Assembly: GCF_933509905.1 (NCBI RefSeq)
Contig: NZ_OW150024.1
Span: 372,001 to 436,000, forward strand
Length of the DNA: 64,000 nt
DNA from: Trichlorobacter ammonificans
Lineage (GTDB): Bacteria > Desulfobacterota > Desulfuromonadia > Geobacterales > Pseudopelobacteraceae
Direction of reading: 5' to 3'
The notes under the pieces were generated by a model. The model saw only the letters and a list, made by a program, of their open reading frames with translations, searched no databases and was not told the origin of the DNA. Shown here in pieces: positions 25,562 through 34,494 of this stretch (its first letter is position 1; every line of letters starts with the position of its first letter). A program made the translations under genes and the position numbers.

Positions 25562-25818
25562 GTTGTTTATGAATGCGGCCTCACACTACAAACCACCCGC
25601 AAACAGCCCCGACCCGCCGTCGCGCTGCTGAAGTTCTGCCGGCCGTTGCCAGGAAGCGTTGAGTCTTCAATATCTCATCAGGCCTACCCTGTGTTTATTT
25701 GAATCGAAAAACATTCGGCAACCTGCATAACACCAGCGCCATGACGCGCCACATTCCCCGTTGACGCCCCCCACTCCGGTTGCTACCCTTCCCCCATCCC
25801 ATCTTTCGGAGACAACCG
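25562..25818. other. Intergenic region, nothing recognised
   Basis: About 255 bp after the DUF3732 stump. No gene, RNA gene or clear hairpin is visible. A GGAGACAACC ribosome site belongs to the next gene. Confidence 0.5.
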
Positions 25819-26814
25819 ATGACAACCCAGCACCAGCGGATCGTGATTCTGGACGGCTATACCGTGAACCCCGGCGACAATCCCTGGGACCCGGTGACGG
25901 AGCAGGGGACGAGTGCGGTGTACGACCGCACCCCGCCTGAGCTGGTGCTGGAGCGGGCGACCGGTGCCGAAATTATCCTGACCAGCAAGGTGAAGCTGAC
26001 CGCCGCCATCCTGGAACAGTTGCCAGAGCTGCGTTTCATTTCGCTGCTGGCCACCGGGTACAACAACGTGGATGTGGAGGCCGCAGGACAGCGGGGGATC
26101 ATGGTGGCCAACGTGCCGGCCTACTCCACGGAGTCGGTGGCCCAGACCACCTTTGCCCTGCTGCTGGAGCTGACCACCCGGGCGGGGCTGCACGACCGGG
26201 CGGTGAAGGCGGGGGAGTGGGTAAACGCTCCTGACTTCTCGTTCCAGAAGGCGCCGCTGGTGGAGCTGGACGGCCTGACCCTGGGGATCGTGGGGTTCGG
26301 CGCCATCGGCCGGGCCGTGGCCCGGATCGGCGCTGCCTTTGGCATGAGGATACTCGCGTTCACCCCCCGTCCGCCGGCGGCGGAACTGTTCCCGGACGTG
26401 ACCTTCGTGGGCCGTGACGAGCTGTTCAGCCGGGCGGATGTGGTGTCGCTCAACTGCCCCCAGACCGCCGACAATGCCGGGTTTGTCGATGCCGCCCTGC
26501 TGGGGCGGATGAAGCGGAGCGCGCTGTTGATCAACGTGGCCCGGGGCGGCCTGGTGAACGAGGCGGACCTGGCCGCTGCCCTGCGGGACGGCGTCATTGC
26601 CGGGGCCGGGCTGGACGTGGTGGCGGTGGAGCCGATGCAGGCGGACAATCCGTTGCTGACCGCTCCCGCCTGCATCATCACCCCCCACATCGCCTGGGCC
26701 ACCCTGGCGGCCCGCCGCCGCCTCACCGCCGTTGTGGCGGCCAATGTCCACGGCTACCTGAGCGGTGCGCCGATCAACCTGGTGAACAGTGCCTGGCTGC
26801 GGAAACCGGCGTAA
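25819..26814 (+). CDS. D-2-hydroxyacid dehydrogenase (glycerate dehydrogenase-like)
   Basis: A 331-residue NAD-dependent dehydrogenase; start at the ATG at 25819 behind GGAG. The NAD loop is GFGAIGRAVARIG. The catalytic Arg is in 'NVARGGLVNEADL', the Glu in 'DVVAVEPM' and the His in 'ITPHIAWATLAARRR'. It resembles glycerate/hydroxypyruvate dehydrogenases, which interconvert 2-keto and D-2-hydroxy acids; the exact substrate cannot be set. A stand-alone gene, followed by mqnD after 100 bp. Confidence 0.86.
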   Translation: MTTQHQRIVILDGYTVNPGDNPWDPVTEQGTSAVYDRTPPELVLERATGAEIILTSKVKLTAAILEQLPELRFISLLATGYNNVDVEAAGQRGIMVANVPAYSTESVAQTTFALLLELTTRAGLHDRAVKAGEWVNAPDFSFQKAPLVELDGLTLGIVGFGAIGRAVARIGAAFGMRILAFTPRPPAAELFPDVTFVGRDELFSRADVVSLNCPQTADNAGFVDAALLGRMKRSALLINVARGGLVNEADLAAALRDGVIAGAGLDVVAVEPMQADNPLLTAPACIITPHIAWATLAARRRLTAVVAANVHGYLSGAPINLVNSAWLRKPA

Positions 26815-26916
26815 CCGCTTCCGGCCCGGCGTGGCTGTCGCCGGATGAAACGGTACTTGCGCGCTGCCCGGAAAAGCGTATAAGACAGAGATATATCCAG
26901 CAGTGTGGAGTCTGTC

Positions 26917-27753
26917 ATGCGCGATCCCCTGACCCTCGGTTTTTCCCCCTGTCCCAACGATACCTTCATGTTCTACCCCCTGGTGCACGGCCTGGTGGAT
27001 ACCGGCGGCTTGTGCTTCAACGAGCGGCTGGAGGATGTGGAGACCCTGAACCGCCTGGCGGTGCAGGGGGTGCTGGACGTGACCAAGGTTTCCTACGCGG
27101 CCCTGGGGCATATCCGGGAGGAGTACGGGCTCTTGCGGGCCGGCAGCGCCCTGGGGCGGGGCTGCGGACCGCTCGTGGTGGCGCGGGAGCCGTTCGACCT
27201 GTCGACGCTGCGGGGTAAAACCATCGCCATTCCCGGCCGCTACACCACGGCCCACCTGCTGCTGCGGCTGTTCGATCCCTCCCTTGCACTGTTCCTGGAG
27301 ATGCCGTTTCACGAGATCATGGATGCGGTCATGACCGGCCGGGTCGATGCCGGGGTGATCATCCACGAGTCCCGCTTCACCTACCGGGGGTTCGGTCTCC
27401 ATGAACTGCTGGACCTGGGGAGCTGGTGGGAGGGGGAGACCGGCCTGCCGATCCCGCTGGGGGGGATCGTGGCCCGCCGCAGCCTGGGGGGAGCAACCAT
27501 CACGGTCATCGAGCGGGCCCTCTCCGCTGCCGTGGCCTATGCCCGGGACAACCCGGCCGCTGCGGCCCGCTATATCCGCGAGCATGCCCAGGAGATGAGC
27601 CCGGAGGTCTGCGCCGCCCATATCGGGCTGTATGTGAACGATTTTTCCAAAGAGTTGGGGGACGAAGGGGAACGGGCCATAGCCGAACTGCTGCGCCGGG
27701 CCGAACGGGCCGGGGTGGTGCCGCCCTCCACGCTGCCGCTCTTTGCCGTTTGA
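26917..27753 (+). CDS. mqnD: 1,4-dihydroxy-6-naphthoate synthase (MqnD)
   Basis: A 278-residue protein of the MqnD type, with the family N-terminus 'LTLGFSPCPNDTFMFYPLVHG', the substrate-binding fold and 'DVTKVSYAALGHI'. It converts cyclic dehypoxanthine futalosine to dihydroxynaphthoate in the futalosine route to menaquinone. The ATG at 26917 follows GGAG with 6-base spacing; a GTG at 26905 is less suited. The matching early enzyme, MqnE, is at 48715-49791, so this organism uses the futalosine pathway. Confidence 0.9.
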   Translation: MRDPLTLGFSPCPNDTFMFYPLVHGLVDTGGLCFNERLEDVETLNRLAVQGVLDVTKVSYAALGHIREEYGLLRAGSALGRGCGPLVVAREPFDLSTLRGKTIAIPGRYTTAHLLLRLFDPSLALFLEMPFHEIMDAVMTGRVDAGVIIHESRFTYRGFGLHELLDLGSWWEGETGLPIPLGGIVARRSLGGATITVIERALSAAVAYARDNPAAAARYIREHAQEMSPEVCAAHIGLYVNDFSKELGDEGERAIAELLRRAERAGVVPPSTLPLFAV

Positions 27754-27843
27754 ACAGGTAAGCTGCCTTACGGTTCGGGGCAGGCATCTCCGCTACCATC
27801 CTCCCATGCCCCCCGACCGATTTCATCCGTGCGGGAGGTTGCC

Positions 27844-28159
27844 ATGCTCTTCATCCCCACCAAGCGAACGGTACGACACGGGTTGCTGCTTGATCATCCC
27901 GAGGACGGTACCTCGCGCTGCGCCGGCTGCGATGCCTCCTGCTGCCGCGGTTTTCCCCAGGTGGAGTTGACGGCGGAGGAGTACGCCACCCTGGAGCGGC
28001 TGGGAGCCAACCGGCTGGAGTTCACCCTGAACGAACGGTTTTTTCTGGTGATCGAGCATGGCTGCGAGTTTCTGGTGGGGAAACCGCTGCGGTATCTACC
28101 AGCAGCGCCCCGCCATCTGCCGCCGCTTCGTCTGCCGTGAATCGAACCCGACAGCCTGA
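27844..28159 (+). pseudogene. YkgJ-type zinc/iron-cluster protein with a frameshift
   Basis: The first 79 codons encode the N-terminal part of a small cysteine-cluster protein (CAGCDASCC motif, then 'VELTAEEYATLERLG'). At a run of four G (28077-28080) the frame is lost and would end at 28140. Removing one G restores 'VGNRCGIYQQRPAICRRF' followed by VCRES and a stop at 28159, exactly the family's C-terminal cysteines. So there is either a single-base insertion in the genome or an error in the sequence. YkgJ-like proteins are assumed to bind zinc or an Fe-S cluster; function is unknown. Confidence 0.75.
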
Positions 28160-28179
28160 CCGGCCCAAAGGAGAACGCC

Positions 28180-29148
28180 ATGTCCCGTTACGAACTGCCG
28201 GCATCCGAGCTGACCCCGGAGGAGATCTTCCGCACCCGCCGCACCCTGCTGAAGGCGCTGGGGTTCATCGGTCTCAACGCCTGGCCGTTGTTGAACGCCT
28301 GCACCAACTACGCGGCCCAGAGCCGGGATGTGCGGGGAACCCTGGTAAATCTGAAGCAGATTCAGGCAGTCCGCAACCCGGCCTACACCCTGGACCGTCC
28401 CCTCACCGACCGGCTGGAGGCGGCCGGCTACACCAATTTCTACGAATTCACCCAGGGCAAGGAGGTCTGGCGCAGTGTCGACCGGTTCCTCACCCGCCCC
28501 TGGGAGGTGCGGATCACCGGCCTGGTGAAGAAGCCGCTGACCTTGTCCATCGACGAACTTCTGAAGCTGTTTCCCCAGGAGGAGCGGCACTACCGGTTTC
28601 GCTGCGTGGAAACCTGGGCCATGGCGGTTCCCTGGACCGGCTTTCCCCTGGCAGCGCTGGTGAAACGGGCCGAGCCGCTTTCCTCGGCCACCCATCTTTC
28701 CTTGCTCTCCTTTCTGAAGCGGGACCAAGCGCCGGAGCAGGGGCGGGGCAGGGTTGAGCTGTGGCCTTACCACGAAGGGCTGACCCTGCCGGAGGCGATG
28801 AACGAGCTGGCCTTCCTGGCCACCGGCCTCTACGGCCGGGAACTGCCGCCCCAGCATGGCGCGCCGCTGCGGCTGGTGACGCCGTGGAAGTACGGTTTCA
28901 AGAGCATCAAGTCGGTGGTGGAGATCCGCTTCACCGACCGCCAGCCCCCCACCTTCTGGAGCAGCCTGGCGCCGCAGGAGTACGGTTTCTGGGCCAACAT
29001 CAACCCCGGTGTACCCCATCCCCGCTGGAGCCAGGAGCAGGAAACCCTGCTGGGCAGCGGGGAGCGGCGCCGGACGCTGCTGTACAACGGTTATGACGGT
29101 CAGGTGGGACACCTTTACAAGCAGGTCGATACACGCTATTTTTTCTGA
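28180..29148 (+). CDS. msrP: MsrP/YedY-type molybdopterin oxidoreductase catalytic subunit
   Basis: A 322-residue protein with a twin-arginine motif (TRRTLLK, residues 19-25) and a hydrophobic stretch, so Tat-exported. The sulfite-oxidase fold carries 'RCVETWAMAVPW', whose Cys binds the molybdenum. 'GRELPPQHGAPLRLVTPWKYGFKSIK' (positions about 220-245) is the family's cofactor-binding block. MsrP repairs methionine sulfoxide in periplasmic proteins using electrons from the haem protein MsrQ. I see no msrQ next to it, so the electron donor must be elsewhere. Confidence 0.88.
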   Translation: MSRYELPASELTPEEIFRTRRTLLKALGFIGLNAWPLLNACTNYAAQSRDVRGTLVNLKQIQAVRNPAYTLDRPLTDRLEAAGYTNFYEFTQGKEVWRSVDRFLTRPWEVRITGLVKKPLTLSIDELLKLFPQEERHYRFRCVETWAMAVPWTGFPLAALVKRAEPLSSATHLSLLSFLKRDQAPEQGRGRVELWPYHEGLTLPEAMNELAFLATGLYGRELPPQHGAPLRLVTPWKYGFKSIKSVVEIRFTDRQPPTFWSSLAPQEYGFWANINPGVPHPRWSQEQETLLGSGERRRTLLYNGYDGQVGHLYKQVDTRYFF

Positions 29149-29195
29149 CGCGCTTCCGGCATGATTCGACATCCGTTTGAAAGGAATACCCTGCA

Positions 29196-29939
29196 ATGGA
29201 CTGGTTGGCCGACCCCCAGGCCTGGATGGCCCTTCTGACCCTCACCGCCCTGGAAATCGTCCTGGGCATCGACAACATCATCTTCATCAGCATCCTCACC
29301 GGCAAGCTGCCGGAGCACCAGCGGGAAACGGCCCAGAAGCTGGGGCTCTCCCTGGCCATGATCACGCGGCTTTTACTGCTCTTCTCCCTCACCTGGATCA
29401 TGAAGTTGACCACCCCGTTTTTCCAGGTACTGGGGCATGGTGTTTCCGGGCGGGACCTGATCCTGATCGTGGGGGGCCTGTTCCTGCTGGCCAAGAGCAC
29501 CATGGAGATCCACGACAAGCTGGAGGGGGAAGAACACCATGCCGGCGCCGCCGGGGCTGCGGTGTCCTTCAGGGGGATCCTGGTGCAGATCATGTTTCTG
29601 GATATCGTGTTCTCGCTGGATTCGGTGATCACGGCGGTAGGGATGGCCCGGCAGCTGGGGGTGATGGTGACGGCGGTGGTGATCTCGGTGGGAGTGATGC
29701 TGTTCTGCGCCGGTTCGGTGAGCCGGTTCGTTGAGCGTCACCCCACGGTGAAGGTGCTGGCCCTGTCGTTTTTGCTGATGATCGGCGTGGCGCTGATCGC
29801 CGACGGCTTCGCCTTCCATATCCCCAAGGGGTACATCTACTTCGCCATGGCTTTCTCGGTCTTTGTGGAGATGGTCAACATCAAGGTGCGCAAGAATGCG
29901 GAGCGACCGGTGAGGCTGCGGCAGCAGATCGTGAAGTGA
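29196..29939 (+). CDS. TerC-family integral membrane protein
   Basis: A 247-residue polytopic membrane protein with about seven hydrophobic segments. The family signature near the N-terminus is 'LEIVLGIDNIIFISIL', with a second acidic motif 'DIVFSLDSVITAVGM' inside a membrane segment. Acidic residues within the membrane fit metal (Mn2+) export, the role shown for some TerC proteins. Stand-alone gene; the link to tellurite is historical only. Confidence 0.85.
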   Translation: MDWLADPQAWMALLTLTALEIVLGIDNIIFISILTGKLPEHQRETAQKLGLSLAMITRLLLLFSLTWIMKLTTPFFQVLGHGVSGRDLILIVGGLFLLAKSTMEIHDKLEGEEHHAGAAGAAVSFRGILVQIMFLDIVFSLDSVITAVGMARQLGVMVTAVVISVGVMLFCAGSVSRFVERHPTVKVLALSFLLMIGVALIADGFAFHIPKGYIYFAMAFSVFVEMVNIKVRKNAERPVRLRQQIVK

Positions 29940-30111
29940 CGGTTCGGCGTGCGGACGCGCGGAGAAACTTCAAAGGCAATGGCCCGCGCAAAAACCAGAT
30001 TTAAGCGGATGTTCGCGGACAAGCCACTACAAGGGTTGTAAAAAGGCTCTAAAATCCGCGCATATCCACGGATCCGCGGGGGCTGGTGCTGGCAGGCTGT
30101 TGAAAACCTGA

Positions 30112-30229
30112 GGTTGCTCAAAAATAGCCAGATCGTCGCATCCGCAGAAAGCCCGCGGAGGCGTAGCAGCGCTACGCCGCACAAGCGGGCTTTCGAGGAC
30201 GGTGGCGAGATGGCTGTTTTTCAGCAACC
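30112..30229. repeat. Imperfect palindromic repeat, copy 1 (118 bp)
   Basis: Starts GGTTGCTCAAAAATAGCC and ends GGCTGTTTTTCAGCAACC, so the ends are inverted repeats. Inside are GC-rich arms around 'CTACGCCGCACAAGCGGG'. A related copy is at 31244-31341. It ends 2 bp before the queF stop codon. The 170 bp before it (29940-30111) hold no gene I can see. Resembles a REP or MITE-like family. Confidence 0.65.
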
Positions 30230-30231
30230 TG

Positions 30232-30663
30232 TCAGCGCCGGTATTCCGCCGTGGGCCAGAACGGAATCCCCCCCCGTGGCGTGAACTGCCCCCGTACCGT
30301 GAGCCAGACCGGATCCAGCAGTTTCACCAGGTCGTTGCAGATCCGGTTGACACAGGCTTCGTGGAATTCGCCGTGCATCCGGAAAGAGCCCAGGTAGAGT
30401 TTGAGGCTCTTGCTTTCCACACAGAGCAGGCTGGGCTGGTAGTCGATCACGATGGTGGCGAAATCGGGCTGGCCGGTCATGGGGCAGAGGCTGGTGAATT
30501 CGGGGCACTCGATATGCAGGGTGCCGGTGCAGCCCACCGGGTTCAGTTCCGGTTTGGCAAAGGGGGAGGGAAACGCCTCCAGCAGCCCGGCGTCCGGAGC
30601 GTCGTAGCGGTAGGTGGTGGCAGTGCCTTCTCCCAGGGATTTCAGCTGTTCATGCAGGTTCAT
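30232..30663 (-). CDS. queF: NADPH-dependent 7-cyano-7-deazaguanine reductase (QueF)
   Basis: A 143-residue short-type (unimodular) QueF. The substrate-binding and catalytic block is '[20 protein letters not shown]', whose Cys is the nucleophile. '[20 protein letters not shown]' is the queF signature. It reduces preQ0 to preQ1 in queuosine synthesis. Length and motifs are complete. Confidence 0.93.
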   Translation of the reverse strand: MNLHEQLKSLGEGTATTYRYDAPDAGLLEAFPSPFAKPELNPVGCTGTLHIECPEFTSLCPMTGQPDFATIVIDYQPSLLCVESKSLKLYLGSFRMHGEFHEACVNRICNDLVKLLDPVWLTVRGQFTPRGGIPFWPTAEYRR

Positions 30664-30761
30664 CGGTGGCGTCCTCTATGGTCGGTGTGATGTCGTTGCT
30701 GGTGCAGGCGGATACTATACATCGATTCTGCGGGGATCACCAGCAGGAGCAGGAGGGTGCG

Positions 30762-31241
30762 ATGGATGCGGTGAGTGCGGTGCTGGCGCAGTACCGGCAG
30801 CAGGCGGGACAGGAGATCGGGATCGGCGAGTGGCTGGTGGTGGAGCAGAGTCGGATCGATGCCTTTGCCGAGGCCACCGGCGACCGGCAGTGGATTCATA
30901 TCGACCCGGAACGGGCGGCCGTGGAGTCGCCCTACGGCAGCACCGTTGCCCACGGCTTCCTGACCCTGTCGCTGCTGCCCCTTCTGACCCAGGCCAACGC
31001 GCCGGGTGCCTTTGAGCGCAACTACCCCGGCATGGCACTGCGGGTCAACTACGGGCTGAACAAGGTGCGCTTTCCGGCGCCGGTGAAGCCGGGGGAGCGG
31101 ATCAGGGCGCGGACCACGGTGCTGGGGGCCGAACCGGCGGGCCACGGCGTGGAGATCCGCTACCAGCTGACCGTGGAGATCGAGGGGCAGGATAAGCCGG
31201 CCTGTGTGGCGGAACAACTGGTGCGGGTTTATCCACGCTGA
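30762..31241 (+). CDS. MaoC-type (R)-specific enoyl-CoA hydratase
   Basis: A 159-residue hot-dog-fold protein. The hydratase signature 'QSRIDAFAEATGDRQWIHID' (Asp and His active site) is at about 29-48, followed by 'VAHGFLTLSLLPLL'. The ATG at 30762 follows AGGAGGG. It is of the Nod factor NodN/MaoC type, acting on acyl-CoA or acyl-carrier intermediates; the substrate is unknown. Divergent from queF. Confidence 0.85.
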   Translation: MDAVSAVLAQYRQQAGQEIGIGEWLVVEQSRIDAFAEATGDRQWIHIDPERAAVESPYGSTVAHGFLTLSLLPLLTQANAPGAFERNYPGMALRVNYGLNKVRFPAPVKPGERIRARTTVLGAEPAGHGVEIRYQLTVEIEGQDKPACVAEQLVRVYPR

Positions 31242-31243
31242 TC

Positions 31244-31341
31244 GGTTGCTGAAACATAGCCATCTCGCCGCCGTCCTCGCACGCTTCCTTGTGCGGCGGA
31301 GCGCGCTGCGGGTGCGACGACCTGACTATGTTTGAGCAACC
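31244..31341. repeat. Imperfect palindromic repeat, copy 2 (98 bp)
   Basis: Starts GGTTGCTGAAACATAGCC and ends GACTATGTTTGAGCAACC. Related to copy 1 and about 20 bp shorter in the middle. It overlaps the 3' end of the adjacent methyltransferase gene, whose last codons (TVAQT) and stop come from the repeat. Confidence 0.65.
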
Positions 31342-32084
31342 GTGGGTTCACGGCTTCCCAGAAGCAGGGTCCGCACCTCGTCGGTGTAGTTCTGGCCGTC
31401 GGTCCGTACCACCAGCGGCGGCAACACCGTGGTCTCCGCCACCCGGCCCCCCTTGGTCAGTTCAGCCAGAAACACCTTGGCCGGAGCCTCAGGAGTGCCG
31501 TGCACCAGCCGCAGCCGCCGCACCGTCAGCTTCAACTGGGTGGCAACGGCCATGAACTCCGGCAGCCGTGCCGGATGGTAGACGAAGCAGATCCTGCCGG
31601 ACGGTTTCACCAGGTACTTGGCCGCGGCCAGGAAGTCGGCCAAGCCGGCGCTGGTTTCGTGGCGGGCCGCCAGTTTGCCGGGATGGGGATTCAGGCGGCC
31701 CCGTCCCGGTTTGCGGTACGGCGGGTTGCTTACCACCAGGTCCATGCAGGAGACCGGCAGGTGGCGCCGCAGGTGCAGCACATCCTCCCGCAGTACGTGC
31801 ACCCGTTCCCCCAGGTCGTTCAAGCGCACATTCCCTTCGGCCAGCGTTGCCATGGCCGGTTCCTTTTCCAGCGCAGTCACCCGCGCTGCCGGGGCCATCC
31901 GCGCCAGCACCAGGGCCATGACGCCGCTGCCGGACCCCAGGTCGGCAATGGCCCGCTCATCGGCGGCAGCACTGAAGTCGCACAGCAGCAGCGGGTCCAG
32001 GGTGAAGCGGTAGCCGTCCTTCGGCTGGTCCAGCACCAGGCTGAACCGCTTCAGTTCGTCGCGGGTCAGTGCTTCAGTCTGCAC
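31326..32084 (-). CDS. TrmN6/COG4123-type SAM-dependent methyltransferase
   Basis: A 252-residue methyltransferase from the GTG at 32084, which has a good ribosome site (GGAGGGG) inside the upstream gene's end. It has the SAM loop 'IADLGSGSGVMALVLAR' and the N6-adenine signature 'VSNPPYRKPG'. The family includes the enzyme that modifies A37 of tRNA1(Val). It overlaps the membrane-protein gene by 11 bp and is the last gene of that operon. The C-terminal five residues are encoded by a palindromic repeat. Confidence 0.8.
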   Translation of the reverse strand: MQTEALTRDELKRFSLVLDQPKDGYRFTLDPLLLCDFSAAADERAIADLGSGSGVMALVLARMAPAARVTALEKEPAMATLAEGNVRLNDLGERVHVLREDVLHLRRHLPVSCMDLVVSNPPYRKPGRGRLNPHPGKLAARHETSAGLADFLAAAKYLVKPSGRICFVYHPARLPEFMAVATQLKLTVRRLRLVHGTPEAPAKVFLAELTKGGRVAETTVLPPLVVRTDGQNYTDEVRTLLLGSREPTVAQT

Positions 32085-34494
32085 GGCTGCCCCTCCGGCG
32101 GCGGCGCCACTCCCAGAGTGCCGCCAGGGCGAAGAACGTAAAGGCGGCCAGGGTGATTCCCCGGCCGATCCGGTAGGGGAGCGGCGCAAAGCTGAACTCC
32201 ACCCGGTGGCTCCCCGGCGGCAGGTAGATACCGCGCAGGATATGGTTCACCGCCACCACCGGCACGGGAGCGCCATCCACCGTGGCCCGCCATCCCTGAT
32301 GATATTTCTCCCCCAGCACCAGCAGGCCTGCGGCAGCGGCATCGGTTGCAAGCGAAATCCGTTCGGCCTCCAGCCGCTCCAGCCGGACGGTGCCGGAGGC
32401 CGTGCCGTCCAAGGAAACCTGGGGCGTGGTCTCCACCAGCGCCTGCCGGGCCGGGTCAAAGGAGGGGGCGGTCAGGAGATTCAGCCGCTCAGTCGGGTCG
32501 GCGGCCACTCGTGCCGTGGGCACGAGCCAGGCCTTGGGCAGTACCCCACGGTTTTCCAGGATCACTTCGCCCCCCTCCCGGAAGACGATCCGATAGGCCT
32601 CCCCCAGATGGGGAGTTATCTGCGCCAGCACCGGTTCCGTGCAGACCAGCCAGCGGACGTTCATCAGGTCCGGCAGCCGGTTGGTGAAGGTGACCCGGTC
32701 CAGGTACTCCTGCCAGCGCCGCTTCTGCACGGCGTTGGAGGTGTAGAGCACCGGCAGGCGGGCCGCCGCGAAGCGCATCGGGTCCAGGTCCCCCAGGGGG
32801 AGCACCCGGTAGACCGGCACCCCGTTCCCCGAGCTGCCCGTCTGCCCCTTCAGCCAGCGCATGGCCGGGGTGAGGGACTGTTCCGTCCGTTGCGGCGGGT
32901 CGGTCAGCACCAGGAAAGAGTGGTTCACCCGCCAGAGGTCGGCGGTGAAGAGGGCCAGCAGCGCAAGCGTGGCCACCCCGACGGAGAGGTAGCGTTTGGC
33001 CGCGGCCAGGAGCAGCAGCACCTGCAGGGAGGCCAGGGCCAGGGCCAGGCCGGTTTCCCGCTCAAGGTTGAGCCAGCGCTGGGTGGCCAGTTCCACCCCG
33101 GCCTGGTAGCGGGTGGGGCGGGTCAGCAGTTCCATCAGTTCTCCCCGCAGCCAGCCGCCGGCCAGCTTTTCCGTCAGCAGCAAGGCGGCCAGCAGCAGCG
33201 GAATGGCCAGCAGCCAGCGGAACCAGCCTTTGAGCTTCGGCGAGCGGCGGATGTCGTCGTCCCGCAGCAGGTCCAGTCCCCGGGCCGCCAGCACCGCCAG
33301 GCCCAGGGCGGTGATGAAGAGGATCATCTTGGGTACCCGGAAGCGGTCGATCCCCGGCAGCCAGTCGTAGAGGAGCTGGTAGAGCGGGGTGTACTTGCCC
33401 ATGGCAAAGAGGATGCCCCCCGCCACGGCGGCCAGGGCCGCCAGGGTGATCCGGTCCCGCCGGAAGATCAGCGGCAGGGGCAGCAGCAGCCAGGGGAGCA
33501 GGCCGAAGTAGGAGGCGGTCTGGGTGAAGACCATCCGTCCCCAGTAGTAGGTATGTCCCGGCCGCGGCATATCGCCCCCTTCCTGGCGGGACAGGCCGAA
33601 GAGGCCGGGCACCAGGAAGGCTGCGGTTTCTTCCGGCGGCAGGGACCACATCATCGCCTCGTCCCGGTCAAGGCCCCCCTTGCCCTGGTTGGCGCCGGAA
33701 TGGGCGCCGCGGTTGGTATCCGTGGACCAGGAGGCCAGCGGCGCCAGGGAGATGGCGGCGGCAGCCAGGAAGAACAGGGTCATGACGCTGCTCATCAGCA
33801 GGGTGCGGCCGGTGGCGGCGGTGGATTCGCCGGAGCACAGGCCGGCCAGCAGGCGGATGATCACGTAGCCCCCCACCGCCAGGCAGGTGTAGAAGGCGAT
33901 CTGCCAGTGGGTGTTGAAGAACTGGAAGGCCAGCACCAGACCGGCGCAGAGGTAGGGGAACCAGCGGCGGTCGCGGAACCCCTTTTCAAGGAAGTAGAAG
34001 ACCCACGGTGCATGGGCGATGGTGGCGATCTTCATTACGTGGCCGGCATTGATGAGCGACACGTTCTCGGTGCAGAGCGCAAAGACCAGGGCCCCCAGCA
34101 GCGCCGCAGTGCGGGAGCAGCCCACCAGGCGACAGTAGTAAAAGGTGCCGGCTCCCCCCAGGAAGAGGTGCAGCACCATGAACCAGGCCACGCTGGCCGG
34201 GGCCGGGATCAGGCCGAAGATCAGGCGGTAGAGGTAGAGGAACTGGGTGGAGACCATGCCGCCGTCGTTGGTATGGCCGCCGTTGATGTACGGGTCCCAG
34301 CCGGCATTGGCCAGGTTGAGTTTCAGCATTGACCAGAGCGGCGCGCCGTAGGCGTTGTAGACCCCCCAGTAGAATTCGTTGAGGATGTCCGGGGCCCGCA
34401 CGATCCGGTCGGTGAAGAGGATGCCGCTGAACAGGGCGACCATCAGCAGCAGCAGGAACATAAGCGGCGGCCAGTTCAGAGCCCGGTCCTTCAT
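32074..34494 (-). CDS. Large YfhO-like polytopic membrane protein
   Basis: An 806-residue protein with a first membrane segment at the N-terminus, a dozen or more hydrophobic segments in the first 530 residues, and a soluble C-terminal beta-rich domain followed by one last membrane segment. An Asp in the first periplasmic loop and the fold fit GT-C/YfhO-type lipid-linked glycosyltransferases. The C-terminal block 'GEKYHQGWRATVDGAPVPV' and 'LRGIYLPPGSHRVEFSF' are typical of YfhO proteins. It overlaps the glycosyltransferase gene by 4 bp. Likely role: transfer of a sugar to a membrane or cell-wall glycan. Confidence 0.78.
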   Translation of the reverse strand: MKDRALNWPPLMFLLLLMVALFSGILFTDRIVRAPDILNEFYWGVYNAYGAPLWSMLKLNLANAGWDPYINGGHTNDGGMVSTQFLYLYRLIFGLIPAPASVAWFMVLHLFLGGAGTFYYCRLVGCSRTAALLGALVFALCTENVSLINAGHVMKIATIAHAPWVFYFLEKGFRDRRWFPYLCAGLVLAFQFFNTHWQIAFYTCLAVGGYVIIRLLAGLCSGESTAATGRTLLMSSVMTLFFLAAAAISLAPLASWSTDTNRGAHSGANQGKGGLDRDEAMMWSLPPEETAAFLVPGLFGLSRQEGGDMPRPGHTYYWGRMVFTQTASYFGLLPWLLLPLPLIFRRDRITLAALAAVAGGILFAMGKYTPLYQLLYDWLPGIDRFRVPKMILFITALGLAVLAARGLDLLRDDDIRRSPKLKGWFRWLLAIPLLLAALLLTEKLAGGWLRGELMELLTRPTRYQAGVELATQRWLNLERETGLALALASLQVLLLLAAAKRYLSVGVATLALLALFTADLWRVNHSFLVLTDPPQRTEQSLTPAMRWLKGQTGSSGNGVPVYRVLPLGDLDPMRFAAARLPVLYTSNAVQKRRWQEYLDRVTFTNRLPDLMNVRWLVCTEPVLAQITPHLGEAYRIVFREGGEVILENRGVLPKAWLVPTARVAADPTERLNLLTAPSFDPARQALVETTPQVSLDGTASGTVRLERLEAERISLATDAAAAGLLVLGEKYHQGWRATVDGAPVPVVAVNHILRGIYLPPGSHRVEFSFAPLPYRIGRGITLAAFTFFALAALWEWRRRRRGSRAD

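Noticed and set aside
32206-34332. 708-codon open frame opposite the YfhO-like gene
   Set aside because: Low-complexity Gln/Gly/His-rich translation typical of an antisense shadow; the minus-strand gene has clear membrane segments.
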